Below, in pieces: positions 55,157 to 64,000 of a stretch of 64,000 nt of DNA. The stretch is from Voacanga thouarsii. Its lineage: Eukaryota > Streptophyta > Magnoliopsida > Gentianales > Apocynaceae. Position 1 is the first letter of the stretch; every line of letters starts with the position of its first letter. The stretch is taken from assembly GCA_026120185.1 (NCBI GenBank), contig JANUWF010002285.1, forward strand, positions 1,364,001-1,428,000, read 5' to 3'. The notes beneath the pieces were generated by a model. That model ran no database searches. It saw only the letters and a program-made list of their open reading frames with translations, and was not told where the DNA came from. Position numbers and translations under genes: made by a program.

Positions 55157-57900
55157 TGGTAACACCATACTACTATGTAACTTAACGGGTTGGGAATGTT
55201 GTCCCGTTTCAGTGATAAGGGGTCTTTATAATACGCTAAATTAAATAATAAAATTCTGAAACTTAAATAAATTATGAAATAAAATCTATTGCAAAGCCTT
55301 CAAATACATAAACTTCTGAATGAGAAAATTCAAATAAACATCCATACTAAATCCAAGTACAAAATATAGAGGTCTCAAAATAACATTAAAGTTATTTATC
55401 GTCAGTCTTGAGTCTATTTATGTCTTCTATAAAACATGAGTAAACTAGTGTGAGATAAAATATCAGTAAGTACTCTAGTATGCTCAAATTCTATTTCAAA
55501 AGTACTTTCATGATGCATGATTACAGAATCAAATTCAAAATCAATAGATTATGCCTTCGAATATAAAAAAAATAGGGGAATTTATAAAAAACTAAAATAG
55601 CAGAGTAATTTATGATTTTTTTAGGGGAAATCACATTTCAAGATAATTTCATCAAAATACATTTGGGAACAATCAAAATATTTCATACGAGCCTTGAACC
55701 ATTATCGGATAGGTATATCACCTACTGAGAAAGGTACTCCATCTTCTCTCACATCAACAGATTTATCGAGTAGGTGTATCGCCTACCAAGAGAGGTTTCC
55801 AACTTCTATAACTTAAAATATTTTGGGTTATACAAAACCTGGATGTCTCATGTCCAACCTCCGACTCTTCTTAGAACCGTGTCACTAGCAAGGAGGACTC
55901 AACTAACGAGTACTGTTGCCTTGCTTGGAAAGCGTCAACCTTTTGGAAGTGGTCTCCTACCAAAAAGCAACCTCAATCCTACGTAGATTAGTACAAGAGT
56001 ATCATCCTTTTGAGTACTCAAGGATCCATATTCACAATTTAAGTGGCTTAACAAAAGCTTTTCGTTCAAAGATTAGTTCGAATTTCTTTACAAAATGAAG
56101 TTCCCAATTTCCAAAGCATGAATACATTTCAAAGCTTGAAAATACTTTTCATTTCAAATAAACTCCCAAACCAAACTACTCAAATATTCAAACCCTTTCC
56201 AAAGTCAAAAGAAGTCATATCATTTCATATATTCAAATCTCACATATAAGAGACATTGATAATTGGAGCTAAAGATTTTCAATACATGCTATGAGTTTCA
56301 CCAGCTTATGTAAGGAGAAAAATTATGATATACTGCATGTTGCTAAAGTCAAGTCATGGCTTCATTTTCTAGCATCACTAACTTGAGAGTTTATCAAGCA
56401 AATCATGCTCAATATTTAGAAGCATTTCCTCAATATTATATGCTTATAACTTTTCAAGAAAATTCAAGGGTTTCATTTTCCTCAAAATAACTTGAGTACA
56501 ATATATTTTCAAGGTAGTTAGAATTTATCAACTAATAAACATATTCATAAAAGTATATGCAAAGATATTTAACATTTATAAAATATGCAACATTTCGCAT
56601 AAAAGAGATTTTAGATATAAGTAAGGACTTACATATCCTACTTAAAGAAGATTCCAACATATTTTATATGCAAAACAATTCTTAAGTATAAAGACTTCCA
56701 TAATGTAAAAAATAATTCATGATTACAAGATACAAAGCATTTTCATGAATTTAAATGTAAAAACTTACATTTTGCATCAAAAGGTTTCCATGAATGCAAA
56801 GAATTACCTAGGTCTTAGGAAACGAGTAATAGATCTAACTTAATTTCTTGACTCACGACTTTTAACTTCAACTCTATCTATCACATAAATTGAACATGTA
56901 TTAACTTCCTATCATTAATCTCAAGCATATAATTTATCCTCTATTACATTCTTGAATACACTCATCAATGCCTCAGTTACTCTAATATCACAATCCTACC
57001 TCTCACCATCCCATCCAACATTCAACATAGTAATTATCAATTAATAATCATATATTAAATTAAAATATTACATAACTAAGCTTGGCAAATTATATTACCA
57101 AGTGATTATACAATGAAGTAAGGTGATCATCAAGTATCCTAACCATATATATAGACTATCTTATGCATAAGAACTAACACTTAAGAATCATCAATAAAAC
57201 ATCACTAAAAAGACCTAAATCATGATATAATCAATCCAAACTAAGATCATGAAAGATTTATAGCAAAATCATAAGTTTTTCAAATCTTTCCTAATTAGAA
57301 ATTTGGTGTTAATAGGGCGAAATAGAGTATAAAATGATCTTATTAGTTAATTAGGCAAATAAACTCTTACTCCACTCAAACTTTATAAATCATAAATTCA
57401 ATATGTATAGTTGATACCATGTAAATTTCACTTAGAGATCATATTTCTATGTAGGCCATTTGAATGTTCAAATTTAATATACCACTACAGTAACTCTAAA
57501 AAACAGATTTAGCAATGATTTTCAAATAATTACTGAGAACAATATACCAGTCATAATCCAATGATTCTTGATGCAAATTTCTCTTAAGACTTTGAGTTTC
57601 ATGTTAAATTTCAAATTAAAATTCAAGTGGGAAAAGGGTTTAAATAATTCCACAAAGTCATGTCACCAACAAAGTTTCTCAAATAGAAAATAGAGTAACT
57701 TGTAAAATTCAAAAGAGAAACTTCCAAATATGATAATCATGCAAAACCAACGTCCAATTACTCCCAAAATATGTATTTTCATATAGAAACAAGTCTAAGC
57801 AAAGCCTTAGTAGAAATTAGACAAAATTGAAACCCAAACTTTCAGTTAACAACTATTCTAGAAACAGTACTATAATACCTCACCTAAAGCCACCCTTAGC
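55157..57900 (-). mobile_element. Decayed Tekay-type LTR, inverted, right limit uncertain
   Basis: The left edge ggtaacaccatac followed by cccgtttcagtgataaggggtctttataata matches the LTR-end block of 19814, 37184 and 62297. Further family blocks are tatcagtaagtac (about 55470), two taggtgtatcgcctacc-like units (55705-55790) and the palindrome ttgagtactcaa (56010). Beyond 56200 the sequence is AT-rich with no recognisable gene. Frames at 55774-56098 are LTR sequence. Confidence 0.55.
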
Positions 57901-58114
57901 CATATAGGGGGAGCATATATTGCATGGCATTTCATTTGAGCATATGAACACTTAATGCATTTATATGTGTGATGCTTATTGTGTTTATGGTTTTGCTGAT
58001 AGTTGAATTAGTTGGAGTTTATACCTTGTGCAAAGAATTTTATTACGGGGTAGGTAAGGTGCAATAGTTGAGGGTGAAGTGAGTTTGTTAGGGTAATTTG
58101 AATACAAGGATTAA

Positions 58115-58325
58115 TGTGGTCTAGTAGATAGATCTTTGAACTTGGTACTTAGCAAGCTGGGTTCGAATCCCAACTTGTGCTTAATTTTTTCACTAATTCT
58201 TAATACCTCTTGGCAAAAAATCTGGAGAAATTCTAGCAGGCATTTTGAGGTGAGAAACCCCTAAAAATTTATCCTTTGACCTTTAAAGGATTAGGGATAA
58301 ACTCTTTATCTTTATCTTTGGTTTA
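58115..58325 (+). mobile_element. tRNA-derived SINE candidate
   Basis: An A-box-like tggtctagtagat (58117) and a perfect B box GGTTCGAATCC (58160-58170), about 32 bases apart, form an internal RNA polymerase III promoter at tRNA-like spacing. About 150 bases of unrelated body end in a short tail of tctttatctttatcttt. Flanking duplications were not identified with certainty. A decayed tRNA gene is an alternative, but the tRNA fold is not complete. Confidence 0.55.
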
Positions 58326-58657
58326 AACATGTTCTATCCCACCATTATGTTCTTAAAAGATTTAATTATCAGAATTTCTTTTAGAAATCTGATTTTAGTT
58401 TAAAGTTTAAACAAAAGATATATACACATATATTGTAATTATCATTTATAGATCAGTTTTGGTTATTATTTTTTGGTTTTATCTACCCCTAATTTATGAA
58501 TATCTTTTGTAAACTTATCTACCTAAATATTTGGAAATTAAATTTTATCTTCAAACAATATCCATTCTTTTATTTATCACTGAAAGGATTGATTATCTAT
58601 ATAAGGAACTATCTGCCATTTTGAAGAGCAAGACTCCTACAAATTAGCATTTTTAGG

Positions 58658-58662
<5 letters not shown>

Positions 58663-58743
<81 letters not shown>

Positions 58744-58796
58744 TGTATGTATGTATGTATGTATGTATGTATGTATGTATGTATGTATGTATGTAT
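58663..58796. repeat. Compound AC / ATGT microsatellite
   Basis: About 38 AC units (58663-58738) run directly into about 14 ATGT units (58739-58796). The repeating MYVC frame across it is an artefact. Confidence 0.95.
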
Positions 58797-59314
58797 ATTT
58801 AAAGATATTAGAACAAAATTTGATTTCTGTCTTTTATAAATTACTAATTATCTCTTCAAAAATTCACTATATTCCTTATGTATTTTCGGCTATTAATTTC
58901 TGGATAAAACTATGCTTTGGCTAGTACCTAGACTTATTTAACTCTAATTTATTTCGTACAAATTTTATATGATAATTATCTCAACTAAAAGATAGGATAA
59001 GTAGCATTTAAAAAATCTAGTGATATTAGTTATTTTATCTTTATCAAAGCCAGAATTTTATTTAACTAGACTTTCTTTTTCATTCTCATTTTCGGCCCTC
59101 TCTATTTCTTTCCATTATCTATCTTTCCTTCGGCCTACAAGGCTTCTAGGTAGCCATTCAGTTGAGTCTAAGATAGAAGGAAAGATATACCTCTATCTCC
59201 TTTAAATTTCAAAGACTTCTATTCATTTTCTCTTGACAAGATCTTATTATCTAGACAGCCTATCTTGACTACACCTCACTAAACACAAACTATCTAGCAC
59301 TCTCACATCTTTCG

Positions 59315-59317
<3 letters not shown>

Positions 59318-59372
<55 letters not shown>
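59318..59372. repeat. AC microsatellite
   Basis: About 27 AC units flanked by cggta and cggccgag. Confidence 0.95.
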
Positions 59373-59374
<2 letters not shown>

Positions 59375-60616
59375 CCGAGACACAAACAAGCACCAAAAGC
59401 ATTCGGTCATTTCATCTTTGCTCCAATCGAAACAATCAAGAATGCTCATCTTTCTCAATTTTCTCTTGGCATTGTTGTTGTCCCTTTAGCATTGGGATAG
59501 TCATTTTCTTTTCTACTATATTCACTAAAACGAAACACACTCAAAACCCTCCCAAACTCTCTTTTCTTTGTCTCATCAAAACCAAAACATCTTGGCATTT
59601 TGCAAAAACATTTGGCACTCAATTTCTCTTCTATTCAAAAATCTCGGCCTACAACACTCCACGAAGGCTGAAACTCTTCTCAACTCACACTCACATGGCT
59701 AAATCTCATACTTTCTAGGGGAAGCTAGAGCATTTTCTTTCTCTCTTTCTTAGCATCACTATACCTCTTTAAGGTAATCTGACCTTTTCATTTCTTTTCA
59801 TTTCCTCTTCTCGGCCAAAACATAAGGCTGATTTGCTTCTCTTTTGCAAATGCACTAAATCCTTTGTTTTCAAGGCCAAGTTCACTCTTCTTTTTGATCG
59901 GGATTTACTTTGGATGCTAGAGGATAGCATTTATCTTCATAGCATAGCAATCTGCACATTTTCTAGAGGTAATCTGAGTTGTTTATCTCTAGTAGTTGAA
60001 TGTAAAATTTTATGATATAAGGTTGATATGCTTTTGTTGTGTAGGTATATATATAAGTATTTTGCTCAAGTCTTACATATATTCCTTCTATATATAAAAC
60101 TATATATAACTTATTTTATTTCTTTTAGTACTTACATCTCTTTCTTTTAGTAGTTATAGCTTTTAGTTTTGTTCATTTTATTGTGATTCACCATAATAAG
60201 GGTTGCTCACTGAAATAGTTATAATTTTTATCAGAGTGTTTCTTGGTGTTTTGTATTCTATGGCATTCTTACATTCCTGTTAGCATTGTCCTTAACAAGT
60301 TTTTGAGTCTTACGCTTTTATACCGAAGGAAACCTATGCTATCCTATGACTATAGATATACACAGAAGCATGCTTAGAGTAAACAGCTCAAAAGAAAAAG
60401 TAAAATGAATTTTGTAGGGTTTTGTCTTTGCAGTGTCCTTGCAGTTGTCCTTAGTGCTTAGTCATTTGGAGGCTTGCAAATATTGCAACGAATCTTGTGA
60501 TGTCTTTTGTCCTTGAAGAAATCTTTGATGCTTAGTCTTCTATCATATCTTTATTAGATTCAAGATCATGGATTTCAGTTCTAGATCCTTCTTTTTCTTC
60601 CTCTAGCTTCTTTTCA

Positions 60617-60641
60617 TAAAGATAAAGATAAAGATAAAGAT
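60617..60641. repeat. Short AAAGAT repeat
   Basis: Four tandem units of the hexamer (ataaag/gataaa phase). The reverse resembles the tail of the SINE at 58310, but no SINE body is seen next to it. Confidence 0.7.
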
Positions 60642-60805
60642 AGTACTACCAAATATCTGGAAATTGTCTTGGTTTCAAATTCTACTTCGACCAAAAAATA
60701 TTGATGTTCAACATATATTTTCTAAATTTAATTTTCTGCAAATAGATGAAATATCTATCTTCTCTTCATTATTTTGTCGTGCTTGAAGGCAAGAGTTTTC
60801 AGTCT

Positions 60806-62050
60806 CTAATGTCTAAGTTGTCTTGCGATACTTTTGGAGCAAATCTTATTTATAATAAATTTAGATTTGACATTAATTGGTAAATCTCTTGTTGAAGTGA
60901 TCCAAATAAGATGGGTTGCAGGAATAATTTCAAGGCCATCACATTTTGGTGGAGGTGAGCTAATTTCTACTTTTACAATAGGTCTTGCTATTTCAAATTC
61001 TTTCAAAATTCCAAGGGCTAACTGTTTTCCAACAATATCAATTTGTTCTGGAACTTTAAAGATAACTTAGTTGAGGTATCTATAGTCTAGAAGAGTTTGT
61101 AGTATGACCGAAAACACTTCTGCATTTTGGAGTGTTAAATCAAAATTTCTAAAATATGCTAAATTGATATTAGCTATTAATATTAAATATTCTAATTGCC
61201 ATCCACAAGCGATAAAATCAAAAGTATACGCTGCACAATTAGGTTGACAAATTTTACAGGCATCAAGCTTATGCTTTTTGTAGGATGTTTACAATATACA
61301 GGAAGAGGGTTATAGGGGGTTCTATCACAGTTCTAAGCCATTCTTATAAAAGAGTAAATTTTTCTAAAAATTTTTCTTAGATTTTTTAGAAATTATTTCT
61401 ACAATAGAATCTGAAAATCTTGCTAAAATTTTTTGTGCTTTAAAAAACATTCGAGGTATCAAGAATTCAAAAGGTCTAGACTTCTCTAATTTTTCTAGAA
61501 TAAAAACAATTTCTAGCTCTTGGTTTTGAAATTCTTCTAACTGAGCTGGTAGTCACACAATATCTTCATTTTGAGAAGAAATTATGCTAATGTATAGCTT
61601 ATGCTGTTGTTGCAATGAGTGAATTAATTCTTTTTGAGAATTAATATCATCATTGTAAGACTTACACTTGTCATTTAACAGTTTAAAATTTCTACTCAAA
61701 GCATCACAATGTTTACAAAATTATAAGTTTTGTGAAGTACTGGTGCTAGGTATGTTTGTGATCTGTAGAGAGGGTTTATGCATATGATTTCTATAGTCCA
61801 GATTAATGAAGAAATTAATACCAATTCTATTTTTAGAAAATTCTAAGGCCTCATAAATATTTCTAAAACTTTTATACAAAGGATTTTTAAAATTATTAAC
61901 ATATTCCATCACGGAGGTCCATTTCGAGTAAACACCTGGTTGGGGATCTTATATTACTATGTAATAGGAAAAACTTTGTTTTGGTAAATTACTAAAGTAA
62001 AATGCTAAAGCATGTAAATATTTTATCTTTTGGCTTGCATTTTGACCCAC
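60806..62050 (-). pseudogene. Degenerate frame with viroplasmin-like N-terminal domain, family unclear
   Basis: On the minus strand, protein-like sequence runs from about 62050 to 60806 with several stops. Near 61950-61850 it shows PGVYSKW, then NPLYKSF and an EAL motif 30 residues on. That is the pattern of the small caulimovirus-type viroplasmin / RNase H1 N-terminal domain that binds nucleic-acid hybrids. A Lys/Gln-rich helical segment follows (61690-61480), then a two-cysteine block CKICQPNC (about 61240). The best open piece is 60806-61006 (ARPIVKVEISSPPPKCDGLE). It could be a remnant of an endogenous pararetrovirus or of a transposon protein that uses the same domain. No RT, coat or movement motif was seen, so I cannot choose. 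It is clearly non-functional. Confidence 0.4.
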
Positions 62051-62112
62051 ATTTTTTCTTTCATTATAGTCTTTGTTTCTTCTTTCCCGTATCTTTCTAT
62101 TGCTATCTTTCA

Positions 62113-62116
<4 letters not shown>

Positions 62117-62169
<53 letters not shown>

Positions 62170-62175
62170 CATATA
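62117..62175. repeat. AT microsatellite
   Basis: A TA run with a ttta break and a catacata edge. All overlapping frames of Ile/Tyr repeats are artefacts. Confidence 0.9.
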
Positions 62176-62296
62176 TTCTCCCTTTTGTCATTTCTCTGGC
62201 ACATTTTGTCCCTTTGTTTTTGCCATCTTCCTTTTTACATTTGCTTCCCTTTTGCTTCCCATAAATGATAATACATTAGAAGACAGTTATAATATT

Positions 62297-62765
62297 TGTA
62301 ACACCCCGCTACCTATGTACCCCAAAAGGGGTAGGAATGTCACCCCAGCCAAACAACAAGGGGTTTTTATAACGAGGTAAATAAATAACTCATCAAAAGC
62401 AATTCCTCAAGTAAAAATTAAACGTATTACAGATCAAGTAAAACTTACACAAAGTCTCAAAACAAAGAATGACAAAACATTGTCTCTATTAAAAACAACT
62501 AAAATGTAAAATACAAGATCTTGAACTCTAGCCCTAACCTTATCAGTAGTGCTTACGACCTAAAAACATGCATAAATAATGTGAGAAATAATTTTTTTGG
62601 TAAGTCTCATGTGTGTGAGAATGTTCATTTGAAACAATTTCGTGATGTGTATTTTGAAATACAAAAAGCACAATTGCAATCATAATCAACAGTTTTAAAC
62701 ATAAGAGTGACATTTTTAATTTGCATTCTTAATAAACAACTTTATTTCAAGGAAATCAAATTATG
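62297..62765 (-). mobile_element. Tekay-type LTR end fragment, inverted
   Basis: Starts TGTAACACCCCGCTACC, followed by ggaatgtcacccc and aaggggtttttataac, matching the LTR ends listed above. About 470 bases on, a second related LTR end begins inside it. Confidence 0.7.
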
Positions 62766-63605
62766 TGTAACACCAACTCCTTGTGTACCCTAAAAGGGCT
62801 GGGATGTCGCCCCATACTTAGGACAAGGGGTCTTTAAAACTAGATTAAATGTGAATAAATAGAAAGATTCTAAGAACAAACTTATTATAACCCAAAAACA
62901 ATACTTATACAAGTCTTAAAATGATTAAATAATAAACAAAATCTCTCAAGATATAAACAAAATTAAATCAAACTGGAATATTCCATTCTCTAAGCAACTC
63001 AACCTTCAATGTAGGATCGTCCTAAAAACATGGCATAAAATGTGGTGAGAAAATTTTCTTAGTAAGTCACGTAAGTGCTCATGTTAATTTAAGAAGCATT
63101 TCATGTATGCAAATTTTAAACAAGTCCTATTGAAAAGTCTGCAAGTCCAGAAAATCATTCTTAAACATTGAGTAGTATTTTATCAGTTTTACAAAATAAA
63201 AGTATCCAACTTGAAAGAAATAAACCACTCAAACAAAATTGACCATGAAACCTTGCATCATAGTCATGGCCATGAAACCCTGTATCATAACCATGTACTG
63301 CGAAACCCTGCATTACAATACCAGTAGGTGATCGGTCCACAAGGTGAGATACCTTTCCATCTCTATACCTTAACTTATTGGTTGTCCATTCTAGAGATAA
63401 ATAGTCCACATGAACTGAGTTACTAGCATGGATCGGCCTAACCAAGTAGAATTGACACCTCGTTCAGGTAGAGCTCGTCTCTCAGAGATAACCACCAACT
63501 GAGAACCTTATCTTGTCCATTCAAAGACTAGTCCTAGTAGTCTACCCTTATTGAATACTTAACTTATATTAGTCCCACTTGGGAAAAACAAATTCAACAA
63601 AGTGG
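62766..63605 (-). mobile_element. Second Tekay-type LTR end fragment, nested in the first
   Basis: Starts TGTAACACCAACTCC, with gggatgtcgccccat and aaggggtctttaaaac. Later blocks include ccagtaggtgatcggtccac, tctacccttattgaatac (63541-63558) and gtcccacttgggaaaaa, matching 19814-21384. It is interrupted at 63606 by a third element. Frame 63161-63445 lies within the LTR and is not a gene. Confidence 0.7.
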
Positions 63606-64000
63606 TGTTAGGATTCGTGGACTCCTAAACACGGAAAATATCCACGAATCCCTTCCGAGGATCCAAGTAAATGATTAAGAAGATTGTAGGTTTGCAAAAT
63701 TACCTCTGTTAGGTGTAATCGATATCCTTCGATTCCAATTGTGCTACTGTACGTGCAACCTGAATGATCACTAGACGCTGTAATATGCGAATGTCCTCTA
63801 TCGGATACACACCGTGAACTCACTCGTCACTCGAGGAGTGCTAGCGCCTAGGGTTTGAGAGGCTTATTTTTCTGGTAGATGAAAGCTCGAATATTCTTAA
63901 CAGAATAGCTCTCTAGAGAAGACGGCTAAGGTTTTCTTAAAAACCCCCGAATCTCTTAGAGTCCAAATCTGATAATATTTTATCATATTTTAATTTAAAT
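63606..64000 (+). mobile_element. Start of another LTR, continues beyond window
   Basis: TGTTAGGATTCGTGG begins abruptly inside the Tekay-type LTR, with left flank agtgg as the possible duplication. A 10-bp perfect inverted repeat (63611-63620 and 63642-63651) lies just after the start. The TG start and position suggest a copia-type LTR, but the other end is outside the window. Confidence 0.5.

Larger units (their letters stand above)
57901..60805. other. AT-rich stretch without genes; SINE, microsatellites, possible LTR leader
   Basis: No coding frame is convincing. It contains a SINE candidate (58115-58325) and two AC repeats. A TATATAAG box at 58598 is followed by a C/T-rich leader with repeated cggcc (59090-59700) and gaggtaatctga-type splice-donor-like sites (about 59770 and 59966). 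That leader resembles the leaders of the Tekay-type LTRs at 42900-43500, so an unrecognised plus-strand LTR is possible. Confidence 0.4.

Noticed and set aside
55774..56098. Two short frames with a protein-like start
   Set aside because: They lie in a Tekay-type LTR and match its repeat modules in the reverse direction.
58141..58180. Functional tRNA gene
   Set aside because: B box is perfect, but a complete cloverleaf could not be formed and the sequence continues into a SINE-like body and tail.
58739..58924. Frame with repeated MYVC
   Set aside because: Artefact of the ATGT microsatellite.
58663..59372. Possible CRISPR-like or regularly spaced repeat array
   Set aside because: Only simple AC and ATGT microsatellites are present; no repeat-spacer structure occurs anywhere in this plant-type window.
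62002..62380. Ile/Tyr-repeat frames near the AT microsatellite
   Set aside because: These are translation artefacts of the TA run and continue into a Tekay-type LTR.

Overview
The window is repeat DNA from a plant nuclear genome, most likely a eudicot. The evidence is AT-rich sequence packed with plant-type LTR retrotransposons: Athila-like Ty3/gypsy with a tRNA-Asp-type primer site, a Tekay/Del-like chromovirus, and Angela-like Ty1/copia with an initiator-Met primer site. There are also a Tourist-like MITE and a probable tRNA-derived SINE. I found no ordinary host gene. Every convincing coding stretch is a retroelement protein broken by stops, frameshifts or insertions. The species cannot be told from the sequence.

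Layout. Positions 1-42893 are one minus-strand chromovirus whose left end lies outside the window. Its 5' LTR is 37184-42893, its coding region 31285-37169, and its 3' LTR is cut into 1-923, 23679-24117 and 30143-31269. The first gap (924-23678) holds a composite element. Inside that is an Athila-like element (4617-23087, duplication aaaag), inside that an Angela-like copia element A (9132-19813), and inside its protease a solo LTR (13383-15074, duplication tctgt). The second gap (24118-30142, duplication ttcaa) is a solo Tekay-type LTR carrying a solo copia LTR (25435-27188, duplication atcct). The chromovirus 5' LTR carries a solo Athila LTR (38660-40603, duplication cattt), and its gag carries a MITE (35619-36055).

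The chromovirus appears to sit in an older plus-strand LTR (42894-54751), which also received a complete copia element B (43695-53374, duplication gttgt). The order of insertion can be read from the duplications, and the deepest stack is six levels. From 54752 onward there are a 191-bp diverged direct repeat, more Tekay-type LTR pieces (55157-57900, 62297-62765, 62766-63605), a SINE, long AC/ATGT/AT microsatellites, a degenerate reading frame with a viroplasmin-like domain (about 60806-62050, minus), and the start of another LTR at 63606.

The elements do not form a pathway. The main biological content is the insertion history, decay by stop codons at tryptophan and glutamine codons, and short motifs shared between elements. 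Two motifs stand out: a GC-rich core around GGCGCCGGC that occurs in both Athila and copia elements, and a perfect palindrome TTGAGTACTCAA kept in several diverged Tekay-type LTRs. All boundaries were read by eye from sequence repeats; no alignment or database search was run.
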